From NCBI RefSeq assembly GCF_900128945.1, contig NZ_FQUD01000001.1:124001-188000 (forward strand): 64,000 nt of DNA. The letters are read 5' to 3'. Of this stretch, positions 51,195-60,056 are shown piece by piece; positions within the stretch are counted from its first letter, which is position 1; the number at the start of each line of letters is the position of its first letter. The translations under genes and the position numbers were made by a program. Under the pieces are notes generated by a model. The model searched no databases and was not told the origin of the DNA. It was given only the letters and a program-made list of their open reading frames with translations. This DNA comes from Chryseobacterium sp. OV279 (GTDB lineage: Bacteria > Bacteroidota > Bacteroidia > Flavobacteriales > Weeksellaceae).

Positions 51195-52973
51195 ATGACA
51201 TCATTGAACAAACAGCCGCTTCTTATTCTGACCCTGTGTTTTATCCTCGGAATCTTTTTTCAGGACAAATTTTTCTTGGATAAAATCTTGATTTACATAA
51301 TTTCTGCTGGCTGCTTATTGATTCTCATTTTATCTCTTTTTCATTCTTACTTTTTACATAAAACAAAAGCATATCTTCTGGGGCTGATGTTTTTCGGAGC
51401 GGGAATCATTCTTCATTTTCTCAGCACCTATTCATCTGATCATGCTACAGTTCCTCAAAACGGAATGATCACGTTTAAGATTTCCAAGAAATTAAATTCT
51501 ACAGGGAAATATAAAAAATATGAAGCCCTTGTTTCTACGGGAAAAGACAATTTTAATGCGGTCCTGTATGTCCCGAAAAAGGATAAGGAATTGGACTTTA
51601 ACCATTATTATAAAGCAGATGCCTATCTTTCAAAGCCAAGGCCGCCACAGTATGATTTTCAGTTTGATTATGCAAAATATTTACAAAGAAAAAAGATAGA
51701 ATACCAATGCTACCTTTCAAAAGGAATCTCCTTAGCCAAAAGAAATGATCTGACTTTTAATGAAAGAGTTCAGCAGCATCGGTTTAAAATACTGCAGAAG
51801 ATCGATAGCGCTGAAATGTCACCCAAAACCAGAGAGTTTTTAAAAGGAATTATCCTGGCCGACAGAACGGAAACAGATCCGGAAACGGTGCAGGATTTTA
51901 ACAGATCTGGAATGGTTCACTTGCTTGCTATTTCAGGAACGCATATCGTAGTGATCTTTGGAATATTCTACTTTCTTTTAACCAGATTCAGTCCTCTCAG
52001 GTTCAGAAAATACGCGATTATTGCCAGTATTTCTTTCATCTGGCTTTTTGCTGCATTTATTGGATTCGGGAACTCTGTGATGCGCTCCTGTATGATGCTG
52101 ACAGTCTATTTTGTGTATGTCCTTTTGCAGAGAAAACCGGATTTATTACATTCTTTATCTCTGTCGGCAATGATTATTCTGGTTGCAGATACACAACAAA
52201 TTTTTGACGTAGGTTTTCAGCTCAGTTTTCTCGCTGTTTTAGGGATCTACTGGCTGAATCAACCCCTTTTAAAATATTTTCCCAAACAGGATGGCTACTT
52301 TAAAAAGCTCTTCTTTAATGCGGTGACGATATCGCTTTCTGCACAACTCGCGACACTTCCGCTGGTTCTGTATTATTTTCATCAGTTTTCACTGGTTTCT
52401 ATTCCTGCAAATATCCTGATTGTCCCTTTTTCAGAGCTGATTATTGTCTTTTCATTTTTGATGACGATTCTTATTGGTCTGCAGATAAATTTTAGTTTAA
52501 TCAATACTCTTTACGATGGTTCAATTCATATTTTACTAAAACTGATCCACTGGTTTGCGGAAACAGATTTGCTCTTTTTTTCCAATATTCCGATGAATAT
52601 TGCTGAGGTTTTCATGTTATTCGCTGTGGTTTATTGGCTGAGACCATTGCTTTTAAAAATTAATTTCAAAAATTCAATGAAACTTGTAAAAATTGTTCTC
52701 CTCTTTTTTATCCTCAGATTCACCTTTACTCTATTTGAAAACGGGAAGAATGAGCTCCTTATTCATGATTTTAATACAACCAAAGTACTGTCCGTAAAGA
52801 AGGGAAACAAAGTCTGTTTCTGGATGGTTGAAAATTCGGATGAAAAGAAGTTAATGAGTTTTATAGCAGCTCCTTATTGCGCTTCGAGACGCATCCGCAA
52901 CGTGGAAATTAAGACTTTTCCAAAAGCAGCCCAAAAAGTAGTTTTTAACGGCAAAATATATGATTTAAAATAA
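51195..52973 (+). CDS. comEC: ComEC/Rec2-family DNA-uptake channel
   Basis: This 592-aa membrane protein has an N-terminal DUF4131-like region with an OB-type soluble domain (about 75-175, TGKYKKYEALVSTGKDNFNA). The competence channel domain (about 200-490) has LLAISGTHIVVIFGIFYFLL and FGNSVMRSCMMLTVYFVYVL. ComEC carries one DNA strand across the inner membrane in natural transformation. The C-terminal metallo-beta-lactamase (nuclease-like) domain of Bacillus ComEC is absent; only about 90 residues follow the last helix. That shorter form is frequent in Bacteroidota. No other competence genes are nearby. Confidence 0.88.
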   Translation: MTSLNKQPLLILTLCFILGIFFQDKFFLDKILIYIISAGCLLILILSLFHSYFLHKTKAYLLGLMFFGAGIILHFLSTYSSDHATVPQNGMITFKISKKLNSTGKYKKYEALVSTGKDNFNAVLYVPKKDKELDFNHYYKADAYLSKPRPPQYDFQFDYAKYLQRKKIEYQCYLSKGISLAKRNDLTFNERVQQHRFKILQKIDSAEMSPKTREFLKGIILADRTETDPETVQDFNRSGMVHLLAISGTHIVVIFGIFYFLLTRFSPLRFRKYAIIASISFIWLFAAFIGFGNSVMRSCMMLTVYFVYVLLQRKPDLLHSLSLSAMIILVADTQQIFDVGFQLSFLAVLGIYWLNQPLLKYFPKQDGYFKKLFFNAVTISLSAQLATLPLVLYYFHQFSLVSIPANILIVPFSELIIVFSFLMTILIGLQINFSLINTLYDGSIHILLKLIHWFAETDLLFFSNIPMNIAEVFMLFAVVYWLRPLLLKINFKNSMKLVKIVLLFFILRFTFTLFENGKNELLIHDFNTTKVLSVKKGNKVCFWMVENSDEKKLMSFIAAPYCASRRIRNVEIKTFPKAAQKVVFNGKIYDLK

Positions 52974-53084
52974 TAATTGGTATTTTGCATTTTATCCTCA
53001 CACAATGCCTTAGATTCTTATTTAGAAAGATTACAAACTGGCTAATTGTGAGATTTCTCACTTCCCGATATTGTTAACATTTCT

Positions 53085-53092
53085 TAATTTTG
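53085..53092 (+). promoter_or_regulatory. Likely sdh -7 element (TAATTTTG)
   Basis: This perfect TAnnTTTG match lies 24 nt before the sdhC ATG; the -33 box is unclear. Confidence 0.45.
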
Positions 53093-53116
53093 TGGGAAAT
53101 TCAAATTTAAACTTAT

Positions 53117-53779
53117 ATGGCAGGTTTAACGAGTTCTACGATAGGTAGAAAATATGCGATGGCATTATCAGCTATGTTTTTGCTGATCTTTCTTATACTG
53201 CATTTGACGACCAATTTGTTATCAGTCCTGAATCGTGATGCATTCAATACAGCATCAGATTTTATGGGCTATAATCCTTTTGTGCAGTTCTTAATGCAGC
53301 CTGTTCTTGGTTTTGCAGTTCTTTTCCATTTCATTATGGGATTTGTACTGGAAATTAAGAACAATAAAGCGCGTCCGGTAAAGTACGCTTCAAACAACCC
53401 TTCTGTGAACTCTTCATGGATGTCCCGAAATATGATTATTTCAGGAGCCGTTGTTTTGGCTTTCTTGGCGCTTCACTTATATGATTTCTGGCTACATGAA
53501 ATCAACTACAAGTATGTGGAAGGACTTGCTCCTGATGCGGAACGTTTCTGGCCGGAGTTACATGAGAAGTTTGCAGATCTTTGGAGAGTAGCATTATACG
53601 TGATCTCTTTTGTTTTGCTTGGACTGCATTTGGCTCACGGTTTCCAATCTTCGTTCCAGTCTATTGGTGCTAGACATCCGAAATATACTCCGGTAATTAA
53701 AGCTTTTGGAAAATGGTATTCAATCCTTATTCCTGCAGGTTTTATTTTTATTGCAATTTTTCACTTCGTAACTCAATAA
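53117..53779 (+). CDS. sdhC: Succinate dehydrogenase cytochrome b subunit
   Basis: This 220-aa protein has five predicted membrane helices, as in the single-subunit b558 type (B. subtilis/Wolinella), so no SdhD is needed. Haem-ligand His candidates lie in the helices, for example FLILHLTTNLL, VLFHFIMGF, LALHLYDFW and LGLHLAHGFQ. It anchors SdhAB and passes electrons to menaquinone. It starts the sdhCAB operon, 15 nt before sdhA. Confidence 0.94.
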   Translation: MAGLTSSTIGRKYAMALSAMFLLIFLILHLTTNLLSVLNRDAFNTASDFMGYNPFVQFLMQPVLGFAVLFHFIMGFVLEIKNNKARPVKYASNNPSVNSSWMSRNMIISGAVVLAFLALHLYDFWLHEINYKYVEGLAPDAERFWPELHEKFADLWRVALYVISFVLLGLHLAHGFQSSFQSIGARHPKYTPVIKAFGKWYSILIPAGFIFIAIFHFVTQ

Positions 53780-53794
53780 TATCAATATACCAAT

Positions 53795-55807
53795 ATGAGT
53801 AAATTAGATTCAAAAATTCCGGCTGGTCCTTTAAAGGATAAATGGAAGCATCATAAAGACCATATGAACCTTGTTGCACCAAACAACAGAGATAAGATTG
53901 ATATTATTGTTGTAGGGACAGGTTTGGCAGGAGGTTCTGCTGCAGCTACACTGGCTGAGCAGGGATATAACGTAAAAGCATTCTGCTACCAGGATTCTCC
54001 AAGAAGAGCACACTCAATTGCTGCACAGGGAGGTATCAACGCCGCTAAAAACTATCAGGGTGACGGTGACTCTACGTACAGATTATTCTATGACACCATC
54101 AAAGGTGGTGACTATAGAGCGAGAGAGGCTAACGTTTACAGACTAGCTGAAGTTTCTGCCAATATCATCGACCAGTGTGTTTCTCAGGGAGTACCTTTCG
54201 GAAGAGATTACGGCGGTCAGTTAGATAACCGTTCATTTGGTGGGGTTCAGGTAAAAAGAACATTCTACGCAAAAGGACAGACAGGGCAGCAGTTATTGCT
54301 AGGTGCCTATTCTTCAATGAGCCGTCAGATCGGTAAAGGAAGAATCAAGATGTACAACCGTCATGAAATGCTTGATCTTGTTATTGTAGACGGAAAAGCA
54401 AGAGGGATCATCGCAAGAAACCTTGTAACAGGTGAAATCGAAAGACATTCTGCTCACGCAGTAGTTATTGCTTCAGGAGGTTACGGAAACGTATATTTCC
54501 TTTCTACCAATGCGATGGGATCCAACGTTTCTGCAGCATGGAAGATTCACAAAAAAGGAGCGTACTTCGCAAACCCTTGTTATGTACAGATTCACCCGAC
54601 TTGTATTCCTGTTCACGGAACACAGCAGTCTAAACTGACTTTGATGTCTGAATCTCTTAGAAACTCAGGAAGAATTTGGGTTCCTAAGAAAATCGAAGAT
54701 TCTGTAGCCATCAGAGAAGGTAAATTAAGACCAGAAAATATTAAAGAAGAAGATAGAGATTATTATTTGGAAAGAAGATATCCTGCATTCGGAAACCTAG
54801 TTCCTAGAGACGTTGCGTCCAGAGCTGGTAAAGAGAGATGTGATGCTGGTTTCGGAATCGAAAATAATGATACTAAAGAAGGTGTTTACTTAGATTTCTC
54901 TACAGAGATCATCAAAAAAGGTAAAGAAGCCGCTATCGAAAAACATATTCACAATCCTACAGATCAGCAGATCTATGATTTAGGAAAAGCCTGGATTGAG
55001 GAGAAATACGGTAACTTATTCGTAATGTACGAAAAAATTACAGCTGATGATCCTTACAAAACTCCAATGAAGATCTATCCTGCAGTTCACTACACAATGG
55101 GTGGTGTTTGGGTTGATTATAACTTACAGTCTACAATCCCTGGATGTTTCGTAATCGGTGAGGCTAATTTCTCAGACCACGGAGCTAACAGATTGGGAGC
55201 TTCTGCTTTGATGCAAGGTTTGGCAGATGGATATTTCGTACTTCCTTACACGATTGCAGATTATCTTTCAGCAGATATCAGAACAGGTGCAATTCCTACA
55301 AACTCTGCAGATTTTGATCAGGCTGAAAAAGGAATTAAAGATAAAGTAGATTTCTTCTTAAATAATAAAGGAACTCATTCAGTAGATCATTTCCACAAAA
55401 AATTAGGACACATCATGTGGAATAAGGTAGGAATGGGAAGAACTCCTGAAGGATTGAAAGAAGCTATTGCTGAAATCGCTCAGGTGAAAAAAGAATTCTG
55501 GGCAGACGTAAAAGTTCCTGGTGATGCCGATGGAATGAATACTGAACTTGAAAAAGCATTCAGAGTAGCAGATTTCATCGAGCTTGGACAATTGATGGCT
55601 ATTGATGCTCTACACAGAAACGAATCTTGTGGAGGACACTTCAGAGAAGATCATGCTACTTCAGAAGGGGAAGCAGAAAGAGATGATGTTAACTTCAAAT
55701 ATGTCGGAGCTTGGGAATATCAAACAGATGATATCACCACTGAAGTTCTGCATAAAGAAGATCTGATCTACGAAAACATTGAAGTTAAAGCAAGAAGTTA
55801 CAAATAA
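53795..55807 (+). CDS. sdhA: Succinate dehydrogenase flavoprotein subunit
   Basis: This 670-aa protein has an N-terminal FAD site ([20 protein letters not shown]) and [16 protein letters not shown] with the His that binds FAD covalently. The active-site region has [12 protein letters not shown] and [20 protein letters not shown]. Length and sequence style fit the epsilon-proteobacterial/Bacteroidota group (class E-like) with a cytochrome b558. It oxidises succinate to fumarate in the TCA cycle, at the inner face of the membrane. Middle gene of sdhCAB; sdhB follows 24 nt later. Confidence 0.97.
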   Translation: MSKLDSKIPAGPLKDKWKHHKDHMNLVAPNNRDKIDIIVVGTGLAGGSAAATLAEQGYNVKAFCYQDSPRRAHSIAAQGGINAAKNYQGDGDSTYRLFYDTIKGGDYRAREANVYRLAEVSANIIDQCVSQGVPFGRDYGGQLDNRSFGGVQVKRTFYAKGQTGQQLLLGAYSSMSRQIGKGRIKMYNRHEMLDLVIVDGKARGIIARNLVTGEIERHSAHAVVIASGGYGNVYFLSTNAMGSNVSAAWKIHKKGAYFANPCYVQIHPTCIPVHGTQQSKLTLMSESLRNSGRIWVPKKIEDSVAIREGKLRPENIKEEDRDYYLERRYPAFGNLVPRDVASRAGKERCDAGFGIENNDTKEGVYLDFSTEIIKKGKEAAIEKHIHNPTDQQIYDLGKAWIEEKYGNLFVMYEKITADDPYKTPMKIYPAVHYTMGGVWVDYNLQSTIPGCFVIGEANFSDHGANRLGASALMQGLADGYFVLPYTIADYLSADIRTGAIPTNSADFDQAEKGIKDKVDFFLNNKGTHSVDHFHKKLGHIMWNKVGMGRTPEGLKEAIAEIAQVKKEFWADVKVPGDADGMNTELEKAFRVADFIELGQLMAIDALHRNESCGGHFREDHATSEGEAERDDVNFKYVGAWEYQTDDITTEVLHKEDLIYENIEVKARSYK

Positions 55808-55831
55808 TCTCCAACCTATAAATAAATAATT

Positions 55832-56599
55832 ATGAGTGCAAAAAAAGGCCTTCATCTTACCCTAAAAATTTGGAGACAAAAAAATAGCAAAACTAAAGGT
55901 CAGTTTGAGACCTACAAGATATCAGATGTTTCTACAGATTCTTCTTTCTTGGAAATGTTAGATATTTTGAATGAAAATATTATTAACGAAGGAAAAGAAC
56001 CTATCGCTTTCGACCACGACTGTCGTGAAGGAATCTGCGGGATGTGTTCTCTTTACATCAATGGTAGAGCGCACGGTCCGGATACGGGTATCACGACTTG
56101 TCAGCTTCACATGAGAATGTTCAAAGACGGTGAAACCATCGTTATTGAGCCTTGGAGAAGTGCTGCTTTCCCGGTTATTAAAGATTTAATGGTAGACAGA
56201 AGCGCATTCGACAGAGTAATGGCTGCAGGTGGTTTCATTTCGGTGAACACTTCAGGAAATACTTTGGACGCTAATGCAATTCCGGTTCCTAAAGAAGATG
56301 CAGACAAAGCAATGGATGCTGCGGCATGTATCGGATGTGGTGCTTGTGTAGCGACTTGTAAAAACGGATCTGCAATGCTATTCGTAGGAGCTAAAGTTTC
56401 TCAGTACGCTCTTTTACCTCAGGGTAGAGTAGAGGCGAGCAGAAGAGTTCTGAACATGGTGAAAGCTATGGACGAAGAAGGATTCGGAAACTGTTCAAAT
56501 ACAGGTGCTTGTGAAGTAGAATGTCCGAAAGGAATTTCTCTTGAAAACATCGCCAGAATGAACAGAGAATATATGGCTGCTATGGTAGACAAAGGATAG
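55832..56599 (+). CDS. sdhB: Succinate dehydrogenase iron-sulfur subunit
   Basis: This 255-aa protein has the [2Fe-2S] site in [20 protein letters not shown] and the two other clusters through [19 protein letters not shown] and [20 protein letters not shown]. These carry electrons from FAD in SdhA to the quinone site on SdhC. It ends the sdhCAB operon, with an intrinsic terminator 21 nt after its stop. All cluster Cys motifs appear intact. Confidence 0.97.
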   Translation: MSAKKGLHLTLKIWRQKNSKTKGQFETYKISDVSTDSSFLEMLDILNENIINEGKEPIAFDHDCREGICGMCSLYINGRAHGPDTGITTCQLHMRMFKDGETIVIEPWRSAAFPVIKDLMVDRSAFDRVMAAGGFISVNTSGNTLDANAIPVPKEDADKAMDAAACIGCGACVATCKNGSAMLFVGAKVSQYALLPQGRVEASRRVLNMVKAMDEEGFGNCSNTGACEVECPKGISLENIARMNREYMAAMVDKG

Positions 56600-56619
56600 A
56601 ATCTATTCGAAATATATAT

Positions 56620-56654
56620 AAAAATCGTCTTCATTATGGAGACGATTTTTTTTA
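56620..56654 (+). terminator. Intrinsic terminator of the sdh operon
   Basis: The 11-bp stem AAAAATCGTCT / AGACGATTTTT with a 9-nt loop is followed by T residues. Confidence 0.9.
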
Positions 56655-56891
56655 TACTATGCTTTTAGTTGTTAAAATTTGTTAAGTTGTTGAGCAGATA
56701 AGACATTCTTTATTTAATAAGTCTATATTTGGTGAACACTATTTACGAAAAGAGAAGCAATTCTCATTCATAGATTTTTGTCGAGAAGTAAAAATCTAAG
56801 CAGGTAAAATGGCTTCAAAGGCCCTCTGCATAGGATTTCATAAAATTTTCAAAAAAAATAAATAGTGTTAATCAACAAGCCGTAAAAAACG

Positions 56892-56899
56892 TATTTTTG
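56892..56899 (+). promoter_or_regulatory. Likely -7 element (TATTTTTG) of the thioredoxin-fold lipoprotein gene
   Basis: This perfect TAnnTTTG match lies 18 nt before the ATG at 56918. The 250 nt upstream, after the sdh terminator, hold no gene. Confidence 0.5.
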
Positions 56900-56917
56900 T
56901 GTAATATTAAAATTGAA

Positions 56918-58444
56918 ATGAAAAAATATCTTTTATTGTTTATCATCACAGCATTTGTGATGTCTTGTTCAAAAAAAGTTGAAGTAAAAGGAAAGATTGC
57001 CGGAAGTTCACCGCTCGAAAGAATTGAATTCGTTGAAGCTTCTGGTGTAGCAACACTTCCACTTGCTAATATAGGTTTAGATAAAAATGGAAACTTTGCA
57101 GGAAGCTTTGATGCTCCTAAAGACGGAATGTATGTGATCAACTATGCAGGAAGACAGAATCTGATTTATCTTGAAGGCGGACAGAAATTAAACATTTCTG
57201 GAAACTCAATGACCTTTCCAAATGAATTCGTAGTTACAGGAGACGCTAAGAAAAATAATGATTTCCTTCAGGCGAGCCAAAAATTTTTAGGGGAGTACGG
57301 AAGTAAAATCAACATCCAGCAGCTAATGTCAGGTGACGAAAAAACGTTCTTAAAAGGAGCGCAGAAAATCGAAGCTGATATCAACAAAAATGTGGATGAT
57401 CTTGCTAAGAAAAACAACCCGGGCAAAGGAATGCTTGAGTGGAAAAAGAATGACGTGAAAGTGACTATTCTGAACCTTTTGGCCAACTATGAAATGGCTC
57501 AGCGTCAGATGTCAGGAAATCCTTCATTTAAAGTGTCAAAAGCTTTCACGGATTATGAGACTAAATTAGAGGAGAACAAAGACTTAATGGTAAAAACTAT
57601 TCCATTATACAGACAGTATCTTCTTGTGAAAATGAGTCCGGACTTCCAGAAATTTGCTGAAGCTAAAACGAAAGGAAAAACAGATATCATCACTTCTGAA
57701 GTTTTCGCACAGTTCCTGAAAGACAGAAAAGAAGTTTCACAGACTGCTAAAGATTATCTTTTGGCATTCGTAGTAGCTCAGGATATTCATCCGGGTGCTC
57801 CTGCAAAAAATACCGATAAGATCAAAAAAATCATCGATACAGATATTACTGATGCTGGTATCAAAGCTGACTTAGGTAAAATGCAGATCGCTATCAACGG
57901 ACTTAAAGTAGGAGAAGTTGCTCCGGAAGGTTCATTGGTAAAAGCAGACGGTAAATCTTACCAGCTTTCTGAAAACAAAGGAAAACCATACATGTTGTTC
58001 TTCTACGCATCTTGGAACCCTTACATCAGCGAAGCGACTGTACCGGTATTAAAAGAAGTAGTGAATTTCTACAAATCTAAAATGAACTTTGTTTTTGTCA
58101 ACGTTGACGATACGAAAGATCAGTTTGTAAAAACAAGCAGCGCATTATTAAAAGGAATTCCTGGAACTAATGTATACGGAGAAAAAGGTTTGGAATCTGA
58201 TATCGCTAAAAAATATGGCGTGTACGGATTTAAATTACCTTGCTTCATCGTAGTGGATAAAGACGGTAAGATCGCAAGCAGATCTTTTGTAAACTTAGGT
58301 GAGCAGGAGGTTGTAACTATCCTTGACAAACTTACAGGTCTTTCTGCACCGAAAGTAGAGCAGCAGCCTATGCAGATGCAGCCGGGAATGATGATGGATC
58401 CTTCAGGACAACCTGTAAATCCACAGCCCGCTCCTACAAAATAA
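56918..58444 (+). CDS. TlpA-like lipoprotein with a thioredoxin fold lacking CXXC
   Basis: From the ATG at 56918 the protein has 508 aa. The lipoprotein signal is MKKYLLLFIITAFVMSC (Cys17). A DUF4369-type beta domain covers about 20-110, then a helical region, then a thioredoxin-like domain (about 330-470). In that domain YMLFFYASWNPYISEATVPV holds Trp-Asn-Pro-Tyr-Ile where TlpA/ResA have WCxxC, so both active-site cysteines are missing. The cis-Pro region (GFKLPCFIVVDKDGKI) is present. It is thus unlikely to reduce disulfides and may bind or scaffold instead. The tail is Met/Gln/Pro rich. Confidence 0.85.
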   Translation: MKKYLLLFIITAFVMSCSKKVEVKGKIAGSSPLERIEFVEASGVATLPLANIGLDKNGNFAGSFDAPKDGMYVINYAGRQNLIYLEGGQKLNISGNSMTFPNEFVVTGDAKKNNDFLQASQKFLGEYGSKINIQQLMSGDEKTFLKGAQKIEADINKNVDDLAKKNNPGKGMLEWKKNDVKVTILNLLANYEMAQRQMSGNPSFKVSKAFTDYETKLEENKDLMVKTIPLYRQYLLVKMSPDFQKFAEAKTKGKTDIITSEVFAQFLKDRKEVSQTAKDYLLAFVVAQDIHPGAPAKNTDKIKKIIDTDITDAGIKADLGKMQIAINGLKVGEVAPEGSLVKADGKSYQLSENKGKPYMLFFYASWNPYISEATVPVLKEVVNFYKSKMNFVFVNVDDTKDQFVKTSSALLKGIPGTNVYGEKGLESDIAKKYGVYGFKLPCFIVVDKDGKIASRSFVNLGEQEVVTILDKLTGLSAPKVEQQPMQMQPGMMMDPSGQPVNPQPAPTK

Positions 58445-58463
58445 TAAACTTTAATATAGATGG

Positions 58464-58494
58464 AAACCTTATCTTCGGATAAGGTTTTTTTTTA
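58464..58494 (+). terminator. Intrinsic terminator with UUCG loop
   Basis: The 10-bp stem AAACCTTATC / GATAAGGTTT with a TTCG tetraloop is followed by a T run. Confidence 0.92.
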
Positions 58495-58613
58495 TTGTAT
58501 TTTTGCAAATTGAAACCGGATGGTTTTTCGGGACATATAAGAAAAAATAGAAATAGAATCAGCGGATGAGACTGGAGAGTTTTGTTCGTGCGTTAAAGAA
58601 ATTGAGTTTACGG

Positions 58614-60020
58614 ATGAGAAAGAAGAAAGATATTATTCTTGAAAATATTAAGCTGTTCGGGGCAGGGGCGAAAGGCGTTGCGATAGGAAGAACAGAAGAA
58701 GGAAAAACGGTACTGATCTCGGGAGCAGTTCCCGGAGACGTAGTGAATGCCAGAGTAAAGAAATCCAAGTCCAAATACTACGAAGCGGAAACCGTGGAAG
58801 TAGTAGAGCCTTCTCCATACAGAGTGGAAGCCAAATGTATTCATTTCGGAACTTGTGGAGGATGCAAATGGCAGAATATGAGCTATGAAAAACAGCTTGA
58901 TTTCAAACAGGAAGAAGTATACAATAATATCAAAAGAATCGGTGGAATTGAGGACTTTGAAACCGTTCCGATTTTAGGTGCCGAAGAACAGTATTTCTAC
59001 AGAAATAAAATGGAGTTTTCTTTCTCCAACGCGAGATGGCTGACCCAATACGAAATAAGCTCTGAAGAGAACTTTGGAAGCAAAGACGCTCTTGGTTTCC
59101 ATATTCCGGGAATGTGGAGCAAGATTCTTGATCTTAAAGAATGTTTCCTTCAGGAAGAGCCGTCCAATGCGATTCGTCTGGCTGTGAAAAAATTTGGGGT
59201 AGACAATGGATTGGATTTCTTTGATGTGAAAAATCAGGAAGGATTCCTGAGAACCCTGATGATGAGACAAAACTCTAAAGGAGAGTGGATGGTCTTATTC
59301 CAGCTGTACAGAGAAGAAAAAGACAACAGAGAAAAGCTTTTCCAGTTTTTACTTGAAAAATTCCCGCAGATCAAAACGTTGGTGTACGCCATCAATCCAA
59401 AGCAGAATGATTCCATTTATGATTTAGATGTTAAAATCTATTTCGGAGAAGGATTCCTGATGGAAGAAATGGACGGACTGAAGTTTAAAATTGGACCGAA
59501 ATCATTCTTTCAGACCAATTACAAGCAGGCATTGGAACTGTACAGAAAAACCCTTGAGTTTGCTGATTTAAAAGGTGATGAAGTAGTTTATGACCTTTAC
59601 ACAGGAACAGGAACTATCGCTCAGTATGTGGCCAGAAATGCAAAACATGTGATCGGGATAGAATCTGTTCAGGAAGCCATAGATGCTGCCATTGAACATG
59701 CTGAATTAAATGGTCTTACCAACACCACATTCTATTGTGGAGATATGAAAAATGTCTTCAACGATGAATTCCTGGAAAACCACCCGAAAGCAGATGTTTT
59801 GATTACCGACCCACCAAGAGACGGAATGCACCAGAAAGTAGTGGAGCAGATCCTGAAACTGGCACCGGAAAAAGTAGTGTATGTAAGCTGTAACTCAGCG
59901 ACACAGGCAAGAGATCTGGCTTTGATGAAAGAACATTATACTTTGGTGAAAATATTACCGGTAGATATGTTTCCACAAACGCACCACGTGGAGAATATAG
60001 CATTACTAATCAAAAAATAA
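58614..60020 (+). CDS. rlmD: 23S rRNA (uracil-5-)-methyltransferase RlmD
   Basis: From the ATG at 58614 the protein has 468 aa; an ATG at 58566 in frame would add 16 residues that do not match the family. A TRAM domain comes first (to about 60). The [4Fe-4S] cluster motif KCIHFGTCGGCKWQNM follows, then a Rossmann SAM site (YDLYTGTGTIAQYVARNAKH). The catalytic region has TDPPRDGMHQKVVEQILKL and YVSCNSATQARDL, with the nucleophilic Cys. It methylates a uracil in 23S rRNA; U1939 is the usual target, but RlmC/RlmD paralogs cannot be told apart safely here. DUF6452/DUF6048 genes lie downstream, an arrangement often seen in flavobacteria. Confidence 0.88.
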   Translation: MRKKKDIILENIKLFGAGAKGVAIGRTEEGKTVLISGAVPGDVVNARVKKSKSKYYEAETVEVVEPSPYRVEAKCIHFGTCGGCKWQNMSYEKQLDFKQEEVYNNIKRIGGIEDFETVPILGAEEQYFYRNKMEFSFSNARWLTQYEISSEENFGSKDALGFHIPGMWSKILDLKECFLQEEPSNAIRLAVKKFGVDNGLDFFDVKNQEGFLRTLMMRQNSKGEWMVLFQLYREEKDNREKLFQFLLEKFPQIKTLVYAINPKQNDSIYDLDVKIYFGEGFLMEEMDGLKFKIGPKSFFQTNYKQALELYRKTLEFADLKGDEVVYDLYTGTGTIAQYVARNAKHVIGIESVQEAIDAAIEHAELNGLTNTTFYCGDMKNVFNDEFLENHPKADVLITDPPRDGMHQKVVEQILKLAPEKVVYVSCNSATQARDLALMKEHYTLVKILPVDMFPQTHHVENIALLIKK

Positions 60021-60056
60021 TTACTTAAATTTGAATATATTAATCTGAAAATTTAA

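Noticed and set aside
51195..52973. comEC as a truncated pseudogene because it lacks the metallo-beta-lactamase domain
   Set aside because: The channel domain is complete and the short form is common in Bacteroidota; there is no leftover downstream coding sequence.
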